NCBI GenBank assembly: GCA_020849535.1
Contig: JADLGB010000032.1
Location: forward strand, 1 to 64,000
Origin: Candidatus Hydrogenedentota bacterium
Lineage (GTDB): Bacteria; Hydrogenedentota; Hydrogenedentia; Hydrogenedentales; SLHB01
Direction: 5' to 3'
Length of the DNA: 64,000 nt
The notes under the pieces are model-generated. The model made no database searches. It was not told the origin of the DNA and worked only from the letters and a program-made list of their open reading frames with translations. Shown here one piece after another: positions 52,943-62,453 of the stretch. The translations under genes and the position numbers were made by a program. Positions within the stretch are counted from its first letter, which is position 1. Every line of letters starts with the position of its first letter.

Positions 52943-55518
52943 GCAACCTCGTCATTCGGAGGCACACTGACAAGAATCTCTCTTGCCTTGCTCCCGCTAT
53001 GTGGTCCCACGATCCCCCTCATCTCCATCATGTCAATCAACCGTGCGGCTCTAGTATACCCTACTCGTAGCCGTCTTTGCACCATAGAAATTGAGGCCTG
53101 TCCGGTTTCCAACACAACCCGTACGGCTTCGTCGAAGAGTTCGTCGTCCTCATCACCACCTTCATTCAGGGCTTCCTTGGATTTCCCGAAATTCGCGATC
53201 TCGTCGCGGTATTGGGGCGGAGCCTGGGTTTTCAGGTACGCAATGAGCCCGTTCATCTCCTCGTCGCTCACGAAAGCGCCTTGAATTCGCGTGGGCTTGG
53301 ACTGTCCGGCGGGCAGGTACAGCATGTCGCCCTTGCCGATCAGCCGCTCGGCCCCGATTTCGTCGAGAATGCAGCGGCTGTCGACGCGTGAAGACACCTG
53401 GAAGGATACCCGGCACGGGAAGTTCGCTTTGATGACGCCCGTCAACACGTCTACCGAGGGGCGCTGCGTCGCAATAATGAGATGGATGCCTACCGCACGC
53501 GCCAACTGGGCCAGCCGCGCGATGGCGTCTTCCACCTCGGCCCGGGCCAGCATCATCAGGTCCGCCAATTCGTCGATCACGCAGACGATGTACGGCAACT
53601 TGCGAATGGCGTCAACCGATTCGCCCCCTTCACCACCATCCGGTTCGACCATCTCGATCTCGCCGTTTTCCACGCTCTGATTGTAGACTTCGATGTTGCG
53701 CACACGCAGGTGGGCGAAGAGCCGGTAGCGCTCCTCCATCTCGACGATGAGCCAGTTGAGTGCGGCCGCGGCCTTCTTGGGGTCGATGACCACCGGCGTG
53801 ATCAGGTGCGGGATATCGTTGAAGATGGACAACTCCACCATCTTCGGGTCTACCAGCATGAGCTGCAGTTCGTCGGGTGTTTTCGCATACAGGAGGCTGG
53901 CTAGCAGGGTCTTCACACACACCGTCTTCCCGGCGCCTGTCGCGCCCGCGACGAGCAGGTGCGGCATGGTCGCGAGGTCGGCCACCATCACTTCGCCGGC
54001 AATGTCTTTGCCCATCGTCAGCGGCAGGCTGCCCTTCGACTTGCCGAAGATCCGCGACTCCAGCAACTCGCGAATGACCACGGGCTCGCGGTCTTTGTTC
54101 GGCACTTCGATGCCCACCCGGCCCTTGCCGGGGATGGGGGCTTCCACACGCACCCGGTGCGCCTTGAGCGCCAGTGCGATGTCGTCCGCGAGGGAAGCGA
54201 AGCGGCTTACTTTGATGCCCGGCGCGGGCTCGAGTTCGTAACGCGTGATGGTAGGTCCGCGCGTGACATCCGTGACGCGTGCCTCGATCCCGAAGGTTTG
54301 AAGCGTCTCCTCTAGAAGCGCGCTGGTGGCCAGCAACTGCTCGCTCCAGTCCTCGACGTGCGGATCCGGCGCTACATCAAACAAGTCCAGCGACGGCTTC
54401 GTATAGCGTTTGGGGTACACGTAGTCGTCGGGCAGGGAATCGTCGACGTTTTTCCGGCGCGGCATTGGGGCCTGCTTCGCCTTGAAGGACATCGCCGGAG
54501 CCGGTTTTGCCGCCCTGGGTTCAGGTGCGTCAAAGATGGGGTCATCTTCCCGTGGCGCCAGTTCCGCGTGTTCACGGTCATCCTCTTCGCTGGACCAGGG
54601 GGCGGCCTGCGCTGGCTTGTTCGCGGCAGCGCCCTTGGGCGGCCCGGTGTGGATACGAATCCGCTTCTCATCGCGGAGTGCGACTGGCCGTTCCGGCACT
54701 TGGCCGTCGTAGCCGGAGATCAGGGAGAGTTGCTCGGCCTCTTGAGCGCGCTCGATGACCGGCAAAAGCTCTTGCTCCACTTCCTCAATCTGTTCGAACA
54801 GGAGTTCCGGCTGTTCGGGATCGAGATTGACTGGGGCTTGCTGCAGGTGGGCGGCCCGCCAAGGCCGTTCGTTGCGCATCTTCACCATTTCGCGCGCCTG
54901 GGACGCCGCCTCAAACGCCGTGCGGAGCGACCAGGCCAGCAGGACGCGCGTCTTGCCCAGCACGCGAATGAGCAGCAGTTCAGTAGAGAGCAAGGTGCCT
55001 ACAAGAATCAACGTCACGCAGATGACGTTCGCGCCCGGCATTCCGAATTGCCCGTGGAAGAACGTGCCGAAGAAGCCCCCTATGATCCCGCCGAGGTGAT
55101 CGCCGTCTTCCGTTACCGCGACATCGACATGAAGCAGCGCCGAGGTGGCAGAGGTGAGAAGGACCGCGCCGATAACGCGCCCAACCAAGCGGTCCAACGG
55201 GCGGTGGCTCAGCATCAGACCGCCCCACACCCCCGTCACGAAGTAGAGGCAGTGCGCGCCGCCGCCCAGGAGGAGACTCAGGATGCCGGCGACCGTGGCG
55301 CCGGGTTTGCCGAGCAGATTGGGGACATCCGCCATGCCATCGATGGGGCGGCGGATGTCGCTTTGATAGCCATCGGTAACCAATGCAAGAAAAAGCAGTA
55401 TAGTGATAGCAATAAGAGAAAGGCCAAGAATTTCGCTTCTTCGTGCGTGGTAGTTCATGGCGCCTAAACTCACAGGGTTGAGAGAATCCTCGTCTTCGAA
55501 TGGCCCAACATGGGCCAA
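52939..55518 (-). CDS. ftsK: DNA translocase FtsK/SpoIIIE
   Basis: Encodes 859 residues from ATG 55518; ATG 55458, just before the first membrane helix, is a possible alternative. The N-terminal third has four to five membrane helices (GLSLIAITILLFLALV, AGILSLLLGGGAHCLYFVTGVWGGLML and others). An acidic/proline linker follows, then the motor: beta-domain TRGPTITRYELEPAPGIKVSR, Walker A GATGAGKT at 525-532, Walker B YIVCVIDELADLMM, and the ATQRPSVDVLTGVIKANFP loop. The C-terminal gamma winged helix (SISMVQRRLRVGYTRAARLIDMMEMRGIVGP) binds KOPS-type sequences. It pumps chromosome ends through the septum. It leads the leftward operon. Confidence 0.96.
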   Translation of the reverse strand: MAHVGPFEDEDSLNPVSLGAMNYHARRSEILGLSLIAITILLFLALVTDGYQSDIRRPIDGMADVPNLLGKPGATVAGILSLLLGGGAHCLYFVTGVWGGLMLSHRPLDRLVGRVIGAVLLTSATSALLHVDVAVTEDGDHLGGIIGGFFGTFFHGQFGMPGANVICVTLILVGTLLSTELLLIRVLGKTRVLLAWSLRTAFEAASQAREMVKMRNERPWRAAHLQQAPVNLDPEQPELLFEQIEEVEQELLPVIERAQEAEQLSLISGYDGQVPERPVALRDEKRIRIHTGPPKGAAANKPAQAAPWSSEEDDREHAELAPREDDPIFDAPEPRAAKPAPAMSFKAKQAPMPRRKNVDDSLPDDYVYPKRYTKPSLDLFDVAPDPHVEDWSEQLLATSALLEETLQTFGIEARVTDVTRGPTITRYELEPAPGIKVSRFASLADDIALALKAHRVRVEAPIPGKGRVGIEVPNKDREPVVIRELLESRIFGKSKGSLPLTMGKDIAGEVMVADLATMPHLLVAGATGAGKTVCVKTLLASLLYAKTPDELQLMLVDPKMVELSIFNDIPHLITPVVIDPKKAAAALNWLIVEMEERYRLFAHLRVRNIEVYNQSVENGEIEMVEPDGGEGGESVDAIRKLPYIVCVIDELADLMMLARAEVEDAIARLAQLARAVGIHLIIATQRPSVDVLTGVIKANFPCRVSFQVSSRVDSRCILDEIGAERLIGKGDMLYLPAGQSKPTRIQGAFVSDEEMNGLIAYLKTQAPPQYRDEIANFGKSKEALNEGGDEDDELFDEAVRVVLETGQASISMVQRRLRVGYTRAARLIDMMEMRGIVGPHSGSKAREILVSVPPNDEVA

Positions 55519-55616
55519 TTGTATCAGACAAAGGATTTATATGCAACAAAATATTGTGCTAGATTTAGCAGGCTTCCTATTAGTTGGGCCCTAGTTGTTG
55601 CCTCTGTAATGGAGTG

Positions 55617-55645
55617 TCTATATATGGTATGCCCATGCTTTGCAA
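55617..55645 (-). promoter_or_regulatory. Sigma-70-like promoter for the ftsK operon
   Basis: On the minus strand, TTGCAA (55640-55645), 17 bases, then TATAGA (55617-55622), about 100 bases before the ftsK start. The surrounding gap (about 55530-55715) is notably A+T-rich against the rest of the window and holds no gene. Confidence 0.55.
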
Positions 55646-55808
55646 CGCAAACCCCGTCGCAAAAACAATTATAACATATCTTATTCGTATAGCCGGATGA
55701 ATTATTACTTGACGGGCATCCGGTCGCTGGAGACGCGTGCGCACAGGTCCCCGCCCGGCAACACGATGGTTTGGGAAATCGGATCCGTCAGTGGGCTGAC
55801 AGGCCGGA

Positions 55809-56789
55809 TCAGCGGACTTCGACGGGGTGATGTTCGCGGGCGGATTGGTACAACGAATCGATGACGGTCATGTTGGCGATGGCATCGTCAACGGACCAGG
55901 CGGGAGGTATGCGAATCTGGCAAGCGCGGCCGAAGTCCTCCACCTCGAGACGGTAGGTATTGGCGCCTGGGACCGAGACGCGTTCCTCGTGTTCTCCTTT
56001 GCGAATGAAGAACTCCGCGGACTGTTCTCCAGGAAACCAGGGCCGTTTGAGGATAATGACACCTTCGGCACCCTCGATCTCCGCGAACGACCTACCGTAT
56101 TGCTCGAAGCTGCACTCGAAATGGGCAAGGACGTTCCCGGGAAACTCGAGAATGCCGATGATCGTGCCGTCCACATCGGAGCGGCGTTCCACCGCGGCAA
56201 CGCGTAACGGTTCCTTGCCGGCCACCAGGCGGCTCAGGCTGACGCAATAGCAGCCGATGTCCATTAGTGCGCCTCCGCCAAGTTCTTTCTTCCAGCGGAT
56301 GTTGTTTCTGTCCTCAAGCCGGAATGTGAAGGCGGAGCGAATCGACATGACCTTGCCAATCGCACCGGATTGGAGGGTCTCCATGAGGCGGCCGTATATG
56401 GGGTGGAAGCGGTACATGAACGCTTCCGCGACGGGAAGGTTTTTCTGCTTGGCGACGGCGGCAACGCGGCGGGCTTCGGCGGCGTTCAGGGTGAACGGCT
56501 TCTCGCAGAGCACGGGCAGGCCGGCTTCCAGCGCTTTGATGGTCCACTCGGCGTGCATGCTGTTCGGCAAGGGGTTGTAGACGGCGCTGATCTCACCGGA
56601 ATGGAGCATGTCTTCGTACGAGCCGAAGGCCCGAGGTACTCCGTGCTCTTTTGCCCACTCGCTGGCGCGCGTCCATTCACGGCTCGCAACCGCCTGGATG
56701 CAGTTGCCCGTCGAGTCGCCGATGCCCTGAAGCAATGCCTTCCCAATCCGGGCGGTGCTCAGAATTCCCCAGCGAACCACACTGCTCAT
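55809..56789 (-). CDS. Gfo/Idh/MocA family oxidoreductase
   Basis: Encodes 326 residues; GGAAAGG lies 5 bases before ATG 56789. Rossmann start VRWGILSTARIGKALLQGI, then ISAVYNPLPNSMHAEWTIKALEAGLPVLCEKPFTLNAAEA with the EKP catalytic Lys, YRFHPIYGRLMETLQSG, and GGGALMDIGCYCVSLSRLVAG in the place of the active-site His region. This subgroup is close to 1,5-anhydrofructose reductase and dehydrogenase types acting on sugars with NAD(P). It is not closely like the enzyme at 23907. It stands apart from the cyclophilin genes by 60 bases and may be transcribed with them. Confidence 0.92.
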   Translation of the reverse strand: MSSVVRWGILSTARIGKALLQGIGDSTGNCIQAVASREWTRASEWAKEHGVPRAFGSYEDMLHSGEISAVYNPLPNSMHAEWTIKALEAGLPVLCEKPFTLNAAEARRVAAVAKQKNLPVAEAFMYRFHPIYGRLMETLQSGAIGKVMSIRSAFTFRLEDRNNIRWKKELGGGALMDIGCYCVSLSRLVAGKEPLRVAAVERRSDVDGTIIGILEFPGNVLAHFECSFEQYGRSFAEIEGAEGVIILKRPWFPGEQSAEFFIRKGEHEERVSVPGANTYRLEVEDFGRACQIRIPPAWSVDDAIANMTVIDSLYQSAREHHPVEVR

Positions 56790-56852
56790 ATGCGCCTTTC
56801 CGCACGCGATGGCGTGCCCGGCTCGACCCCTAAAGAACCCCGAACCCGGGCT

Positions 56853-57389
56853 TCAGCCTATCACGGAAGCCGTCTTGATGTAATCCAATCTGGGGAACTC
56901 GCGCTCGAGATAGGCGTTGCCCATGCTCTGTATCCGCCCCTGGTCGGGCCGCTCTCCATACTCGCCATTGATCGACTTCACGACGTCGGCTCCCTGGAGC
57001 ACGCGGCCGAAAGGCGAGAAGCCTTGGCTGTCGAGGAAGGCGTTATCGCCAAGGTTGATGAACAACTGGGTCGTTCGCGTGTTGGGTCCCCGCATGGCGA
57101 AGGTGACCGTTCCCGAAGCGTTGGTCTGCTTGACCGGGTCGTCCGGGATGACGGCGTCAGCCCATTGCTTCGCGATAGCAGGATCGCCAGGCAGTCCGAA
57201 CTGGATGACGAAGGGGCGGGGACTGATGACGACGCGGAAGAAACGAGCCGCGTCGTAGAAACCCGACTCCACGAGTTCATGCACCCGGTCGGCGCCGTGG
57301 GGGGCCCACGATCGGTTGCACTCCACCACAAAGGTGCCATTCGAACACTCGAACTTCACTTGAAACACGTCGGGTGCCTGAGAAGCCAC
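56853..57389 (-). CDS. Cyclophilin-type peptidyl-prolyl isomerase, single domain
   Basis: Encodes 178 residues from GTG 57389, with AAGGAG 9 bases upstream. The cyclophilin core is clear: VECNRSWAPHGADRVHELVESGFYDAARFFRVV, VIQFGLPGDP, GTVTFAMRGPNTRTTQLFINLGDNAFLDSQGFSPFGRVLQGADVV. The frame stays open upstream to the TAG of the next cyclophilin gene and there reads VLTIASLAATLLSTKETGT, which looks like a signal-peptide core, but no ATG, GTG or TTG precedes it. It may therefore have lost its start, use an unusual one (a CTG is available), or be cytoplasmic. Cis-trans isomerisation of prolyl bonds is assumed; sequence similarity to the two-domain gene indicates duplication. Confidence 0.85.
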   Translation of the reverse strand: MASQAPDVFQVKFECSNGTFVVECNRSWAPHGADRVHELVESGFYDAARFFRVVISPRPFVIQFGLPGDPAIAKQWADAVIPDDPVKQTNASGTVTFAMRGPNTRTTQLFINLGDNAFLDSQGFSPFGRVLQGADVVKSINGEYGERPDQGRIQSMGNAYLEREFPRLDYIKTASVIG

Positions 57390-57491
57390 TGTGCCTGTCT
57401 CCTTTGTGCTTAGCAGCGTTGCGGCAAGTGAGGCGATGGTGAGGACACTCGCGCGTCCTTCGCCAGTGTTAGCCAGCCTGCCGGTCCGGAA

Positions 57492-58919
57492 CTATTCCAC
57501 TATCTGGGCTTTCGTGATGCTGTCAAACTGCGAATAGGGGCCAACCCAATACAGATCGCCTCGCGAGATCAGCTTGGCCATGTCGATATCATCCTGGTAC
57601 CCGTCGTACAATTTGGAGACAACATCCATGCCCTCGACGACCTCTCCAAAGGGGGCGAAGCCCAGCTTATCGAGCCGGCTGTTGTCCGCGAGATTGATGA
57701 ACACCTGCGCGGTGCGCGTTTCCGGTTTCCCGAGTTCCAGGGAAAACGCCACGCGTCCGATCGTGTTGGACTGCGTTGCAGGTTCCGGGTCGAGTTTTTC
57801 ATCCAGCCACGTCTCTGTGACGGACGGATTGGGATTCAGGCCAAACTGGGCGATAAAGGGCTCCGGCTTTGTAATGACTTTGTGGAACGGGCTTCCATCG
57901 TAGTAGCCCGCGCGGACCAGGGTGTAGAAGCGGTCCGCCGCAAGCGGGGCCCAATCCCGGTGACATTCCAGGACGATCTTGCCCTCGGTCGTGTCCAGGC
58001 CGACCTTAAACGTGGCCGGGGCGGTTTCCATGGGCCGTTTTTCCCGTGGTGCGGGTGCGGGTGGGGGCGTGGCCTCCGCGTCCTCGATCCGTTCCACGAA
58101 AATGGCGCGCTTGATGGAGTCGAGATTCGGGTAGTTCGAGTCCAGAAACGAGTAGCCCTCCTCCACGATCTGGCCCTGGAGCTGGGTCAATTGCTCGCCA
58201 TAACCCGAATAGAGCCCCTTCACGGTTTCCATGCCATACACAACTTTCCCAATCGGGGCAAAACCCCGGGGGTCCAATTGGGCGGAGTTGTCAGCGAGAT
58301 TCACGAAGAGCTGTGCCGATCGGGTGTTGGGCGCCTCGCCGGCTGCGAAAGTGAGCGTGCCCTCCACGTTGGGCTCGGTTACGGGATCATCGGGGATCTT
58401 CGACATGAGCCATTCGCGTGAGAGCTTTGAATCGCCGGAGATGCCGAACTGCGCAACGAAATCTTCGACGACGCGGAAGACGCGCATGTCCGTGAAGTAG
58501 CCGATCTTCACGAGTTCATAGAAGCGGTCGACGCCATTGGGCGCCCAGTCGCGGTGGCATTCGACCGCGAACGTGCCGTTGGTGCATTCGAAGGCCACGG
58601 TGAATTCCGCCGGGGCGGTATCCGGCATGGATTCCGGTGCGATGGCCACAATGCGGTCGGGTACGGCCTTTGGAGTCTCGACCGCTCCAGATTCGGGAAC
58701 ACTTGCGGGCTCAGACGTGCTGGATTCGGCGCCGCCCTCCGTTGTCGTGGTCTCCGCCTCGGGCGTCGCGGGCGCTTCCGCCTCGGCCAGGCGTGCGGCG
58801 GCTTGCTTGATCTCCTGCATTCGCTCGGGGGTAAGGCGGGAAGTGTAGTAGTCATTCACCAAGTAGAGTGCCAGGGCGCCCACGGCAAGCACTCCGAGGA
58901 TGGGCCACGCCTTCTTCAC
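57492..58919 (-). CDS. Anchored protein with two cyclophilin domains
   Basis: Encodes 475 residues from GTG 58919, set by AAGGAGG 6 bases upstream. A basic start and hydrophobic helix (VKKAWPILGVLAVGALALYLV) act as signal anchor. A helix and Thr/Glu-rich linker (about residues 30-90) precede two cyclophilin-like domains: about 110-275 (ECHRDWAPNGVDRFYELVKIGYF, TRSAQLFVNLADNS) and about 300-475 (ECHRDWAPLAADRFYTLVRAGYY, TRTAQVFINLADNS). Both keep the FxxQFG-like core (VAQFG, IAQFG), but the family's usual catalytic Arg (FHR) differs in places: VFRV in the first, FHKV in the second. A periplasmic folding or chaperone role is likely. The single-domain gene follows in the same frame. Confidence 0.88.
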   Translation of the reverse strand: MKKAWPILGVLAVGALALYLVNDYYTSRLTPERMQEIKQAAARLAEAEAPATPEAETTTTEGGAESSTSEPASVPESGAVETPKAVPDRIVAIAPESMPDTAPAEFTVAFECTNGTFAVECHRDWAPNGVDRFYELVKIGYFTDMRVFRVVEDFVAQFGISGDSKLSREWLMSKIPDDPVTEPNVEGTLTFAAGEAPNTRSAQLFVNLADNSAQLDPRGFAPIGKVVYGMETVKGLYSGYGEQLTQLQGQIVEEGYSFLDSNYPNLDSIKRAIFVERIEDAEATPPPAPAPREKRPMETAPATFKVGLDTTEGKIVLECHRDWAPLAADRFYTLVRAGYYDGSPFHKVITKPEPFIAQFGLNPNPSVTETWLDEKLDPEPATQSNTIGRVAFSLELGKPETRTAQVFINLADNSRLDKLGFAPFGEVVEGMDVVSKLYDGYQDDIDMAKLISRGDLYWVGPYSQFDSITKAQIVE

Positions 58920-58943
58920 GGTATTCCTCCTTCTAAGACAGGG

Positions 58944-59103
58944 CCGACAGAAGTCGCCGTGGGGGCGCAACATCCCCCGGCCCTGCGGGCCACCCCCTTC
59001 AAAGGGGGAATTATACGCACAAATTCACTGGTGTCTTTGTCGATTCTCATCATCGGGCATTCTCTCGAACTTGTTCTCCGCCGGGCGAACTGACTTCTGT
59101 CGG
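58944..59103. repeat. Inverted-end repeat element, 160 bp
   Basis: CCGACAGAAGTC (58944-58955) is the exact inverse of 59092-59103. Inside is GGGGGCGCAACATCCCCCGG and CCCCCTTCAAAGGGGG, shared with the MITE-like element at 46137-46314. It fills the gap between the cyclophilin and pheA genes and encodes nothing. Confidence 0.65.
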
Positions 59104-59187
59104 TTTCGTCTTCTACTGGGATTCGTCCAATTCCCGGGTCACCGGTATCATGCAGCCTGCATCGGCGAAGCGCCGGATGTCCGGCCA

Positions 59188-60258
59188 TCAATCCTCCAGT
59201 TCGCCGTGCGGAAAGGAGCCCAGAATCTTGAGTTCCTTACTTTGCTTCGCGAGCCTGTCCAGCGCGTTCTTGATGTGCGCGTCTTCCACATGGCCCATCA
59301 TGTCTATAAAAAACACATACTCCCATGCACGCCGCTGCGAAGGCCGCGACTCGATGCGGGTGAGGTTGATCCCTTCCTCCGACATGGGCCGCAGCAACTC
59401 GTACAGGGCGCCCTGGTGATCGGTGATGGAGCAGAGTATGGCCGTCTTGTCGTTGCCCGTGGGTTTGGCCATATGCCGCCCGATGACGAAGAAGCGGGTG
59501 AAATTGTTCGGGCTGTCTTCGATTCCGCGGATGAGAATGCGGACCGAGTAGGTTTCCGCGGCCAGTGTACTGGCGATCGCCGCGGCGCCCGGCTCGCTTG
59601 CCGCGATGCGGGCCGCTTCCGCGGTGCTGGTGGTCTCGATGAGTTCCGCGTTGGGCAGATTGGCCTTGAGCCAGTTGCGGCATTGCACGAACGGTTGCGA
59701 TTTGGAGTAGACGCGTTTCACGTCCTCCAACGGGCTGTTGGACAGCAGATTCTGGCTTACGTGGAGCATGACCTCGTTGATGATCTTGAGGTCCGAGGAG
59801 ATGAAGCGATCCAGGGTGTCGCTGACGCCGCCGCCCATGGCCGTTTCCACGGGCACGACCCCGTAGTCGGCGCGCTTACGTTCCACTTCGGTGAAGATGT
59901 CGTCGACCGTGGAGACGGGAAGGAACTCGGCGTTGGACCCGAAGATCTTGAGGGCCGCCATGTGGCTGAAGGTGTCGCGGGGTCCGAGAAAGGCGATTTT
60001 GAGCGGATTCTCCAGCGCGCGCACGGCACTGATGATCTCGCGGTAGATCGCCTTGATGGAGCTGTCGGGCAGCGGGCCGGGGTTCTCCGCGCGCACCTTG
60101 TCGAAGATGGATTTTTCGCGTTCGGGAACGTAGTACTGGGCGTTGTGATTGCGCTTGATTTCGCCGATGGCGAGGGCGCACTTCGCCCGTTCATTCAGCA
60201 ATTGCAGAATCTGGGCGTCGAGCGCGTCGATCTTCGCGCGCAATTCTTCAAGACTCAC
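59188..60258 (-). CDS. pheA: Chorismate mutase / prephenate dehydratase (P-protein)
   Basis: Encodes 356 residues in three parts. Residues 1 to about 85 form an AroQ-type chorismate mutase (LRAKIDALDAQILQLLNERAKCALAIGEIKR). Residues about 87-270 are prephenate dehydratase (IAFLGPRDTFSHMAALKIFG, VVPVETAMGGGVSDTLDRF, ETTSTAEAARIAA, NFTRFFVIGR). The C-terminal ACT domain carries GALYELLRPMSEEGINLTRIESRPSQ, the phenylalanine-binding ESRP motif, so feedback control by Phe is expected. It makes phenylpyruvate. Its ATG overlaps the pcrA stop by 4 bases. Confidence 0.96.
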   Translation of the reverse strand: MSLEELRAKIDALDAQILQLLNERAKCALAIGEIKRNHNAQYYVPEREKSIFDKVRAENPGPLPDSSIKAIYREIISAVRALENPLKIAFLGPRDTFSHMAALKIFGSNAEFLPVSTVDDIFTEVERKRADYGVVPVETAMGGGVSDTLDRFISSDLKIINEVMLHVSQNLLSNSPLEDVKRVYSKSQPFVQCRNWLKANLPNAELIETTSTAEAARIAASEPGAAAIASTLAAETYSVRILIRGIEDSPNNFTRFFVIGRHMAKPTGNDKTAILCSITDHQGALYELLRPMSEEGINLTRIESRPSQRRAWEYVFFIDMMGHVEDAHIKNALDRLAKQSKELKILGSFPHGELED

Positions 60259-62372
60259 CGCTTGTCTCCATCCAGTATCTTCAGGGGAGCGGCGCTCACC
60301 ATGAAATCGCGCGACCGGCCGGTCTGAAACCGGATGCGCGCGCGCAATCTGTTGCCGGAACCCGAGGTGTACATCACCGTCCCTTTGCCGAACTGGGCGT
60401 GCCAGACTTGCGTCCCCATTTTGATCCGCGCCGTATCCGGGGCCGCGGCCTCCGGTAAGGGCCGGTCCGCGGTCCTGGTCTCGCCGATGACGCGCAGCAA
60501 CTCTTGGGGGATCTCGCCCACGAAGCGGGATACCCTGCGCCCCGACCGCTCGCCATAGAGCAGCCGCTCACGCGCCGCGCTCAAGGTCAACCCCTTGCGG
60601 GCGCGCGTCATGGCCACATAGCACAGGCGGCGTTCCTCTTCGACTTCGGCCTCGGAGTCCTGGGCGCTCGCGTGGGGCAGCAGACCCTCCTCCAAACCTA
60701 CCAAGTACACCTCGTCAAACTCAAGACCTTTCGCGGCGTGGCAGGTCATGAGCGTCACTCTCGGGGCCGAGTCGTCCCAGTCATCGGTATCGGAGAAAAG
60801 GGCAAGGTCTTGGAGGAATTCCAGCAGGGCTCCGCTGCCGCGTTCGTCGAATTGCTGGCACGACGACAGGAACTCGTCGAGCATCTCGAGGCGCGTCCGA
60901 AAGTCCTTCTCGTCGGTCTGTGCCACGAAGTCGCGGTAGCCGGTTCGATGCAGGAGTTCCTCGACCAGCGGGCGCACGGCCGTTGTCTTCGCCTTGAGCG
61001 ACAGATCGTCCATGAGGTGCACGAACTCGCCGATGGCCGTGCGGGCACGTCCCGAGAGCGACTGGTCGGTCTCCACCTCGCGCAAGACATCCAGGAGCGG
61101 CGTCGCCCGGTCACGCACGTATGCGTCCAACTGTTCGAGTGTCGTGGCCCCGATACCCCTGGCGGGCACGTTCAGGATGCGGCGCAGCGAGAGGTCGTCC
61201 TTGGGATTGACCAACACGCGCAGATATGCCAGAACATCCTTAATCTCTTTCCGCCCGTAGAACTGGGTGCCGCCGACCATGCAATAGGCGAGCCCTTTGA
61301 CCCGGAGGGCTTCTTCCAGCGGGCGGGACTGACCGTTGGTCCGGAACAGGATCGCCACCTGCCTCGGGCTTAGCCCACGGCTGACGATGTCCTCGGCGAC
61401 GAACCGGGCTTCCGCGTCGCCGTCTTCGGCCAGGTAGAACCGGGCTTGCTCGCCCTCCTTTGCCGCGGTCCAGAGGGTCTTGCCGAGTCGGTTCACGTTG
61501 TTCGATACGACGGCGTTTGCGACGCTCAGGATGGGCGAGGTGCTGCGATAATTCTGCTCGAGCCGGAACACGCGGGTGTTGGGAAAGTCCTTCTCGAAAT
61601 CCAGGATGTTGCGGATGCTGGCGCCCCGCCACGAGTAGATGCCCTGGTCCTCGTCGCCCACGGCGAAGATGTTGCCATGCGCTTCGCTCAAGCGCAGGGC
61701 GATGAGGTACTGGGCGCGGTTCGTATCCTGATACTCATCGATCAAAACGTGCCGGAAGCGCCGCTGGTACTTCTCCCGGATATCCGGGTGTTCCTCCAGA
61801 AGCCGGGCAGTCAGCACGAGTAGGTCATCGAAGTCCAGGGCGGAGGCCTTTTCCAAGCGGGCGTGATACTTTCGCCAGAGCCAGCGGAGGGTCTCTTGAT
61901 TCGGGTCTTCTTCCTCCAGTTCCGGGGAGGACAGGTCCTGCTTGTTCCGGCTGATCCAGGACAGCGCTTCCCGGGGAGACACGGGAGCCATGCCTTTGGG
62001 AAGATCCTTGACCAGCGCCTTCATGAGGGACAACTGGTCGGCATCGTCCGCGACGGTGAAGGTCTTGTCCCGGCCCAAGGCGGCGATTTCCCTGCGTAAT
62101 ATATAGAGTCCGAACGAGTGGAAGGTGCCAATCCAGGCACGAAGTTCCTCCACCCCGAGGCGTTGGGCGGTGCGGCTGCGCATTTCCCCGGCCGCCTTGT
62201 TGGTGAAGGTGAGGGCCAGAAGGTTGCGCGGGTCGATGCCGCGTTCCGAGACCAGCCAAGCCAGGCGCTCGACGATTACGCGCGTCTTGCCGGAGCCGGC
62301 CCCCGCGAGCACGAGGGCGGGGCCGTCGCCGGCGGTCACGGCCAGCATCTGGGCGTCATTCAAACGTACCAT
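60255..62372 (-). CDS. pcrA: UvrD/PcrA-type DNA helicase
   Basis: Encodes 705 residues. Superfamily 1A motifs in order: LNDAQMLAVTAGDGPALVLAGAGSGKT (Walker A, 23-30), ALTFTNKAAGEMRSR, IGTFHSFGLYILR, HVLIDEYQDTNRAQY, VGDEDQGIYSWRGA, FRLEQNYRST, VTLMTCHAAKGLEFDEVYLVGLEEGLLPH and RLCYVAMTRARKGLTLS. A Tudor-like C-terminus follows (KMGTQVWHAQFGKGTVMYTSGS), the RNA-polymerase-binding part of PcrA. It unwinds DNA in repair and clears replication forks. It is the first gene with pheA and divergent from the pseudopilin gene. Confidence 0.95.
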   Translation of the reverse strand: MVRLNDAQMLAVTAGDGPALVLAGAGSGKTRVIVERLAWLVSERGIDPRNLLALTFTNKAAGEMRSRTAQRLGVEELRAWIGTFHSFGLYILRREIAALGRDKTFTVADDADQLSLMKALVKDLPKGMAPVSPREALSWISRNKQDLSSPELEEEDPNQETLRWLWRKYHARLEKASALDFDDLLVLTARLLEEHPDIREKYQRRFRHVLIDEYQDTNRAQYLIALRLSEAHGNIFAVGDEDQGIYSWRGASIRNILDFEKDFPNTRVFRLEQNYRSTSPILSVANAVVSNNVNRLGKTLWTAAKEGEQARFYLAEDGDAEARFVAEDIVSRGLSPRQVAILFRTNGQSRPLEEALRVKGLAYCMVGGTQFYGRKEIKDVLAYLRVLVNPKDDLSLRRILNVPARGIGATTLEQLDAYVRDRATPLLDVLREVETDQSLSGRARTAIGEFVHLMDDLSLKAKTTAVRPLVEELLHRTGYRDFVAQTDEKDFRTRLEMLDEFLSSCQQFDERGSGALLEFLQDLALFSDTDDWDDSAPRVTLMTCHAAKGLEFDEVYLVGLEEGLLPHASAQDSEAEVEEERRLCYVAMTRARKGLTLSAARERLLYGERSGRRVSRFVGEIPQELLRVIGETRTADRPLPEAAAPDTARIKMGTQVWHAQFGKGTVMYTSGSGNRLRARIRFQTGRSRDFMVSAAPLKILDGDKR

Positions 62373-62453
62373 GTAGTGTCAAATTTCGCAGTTTACTCAG
62401 TCAATTGGGCCCCTTATGCTAAGCGTTAACTGCCCGGAATTCAATAGTTTCAT

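Noticed and set aside
58900..60327. 475-residue plus-strand open frame over pheA
   Set aside because: Antisense to pheA, which has full chorismate mutase, dehydratase and ACT motifs.
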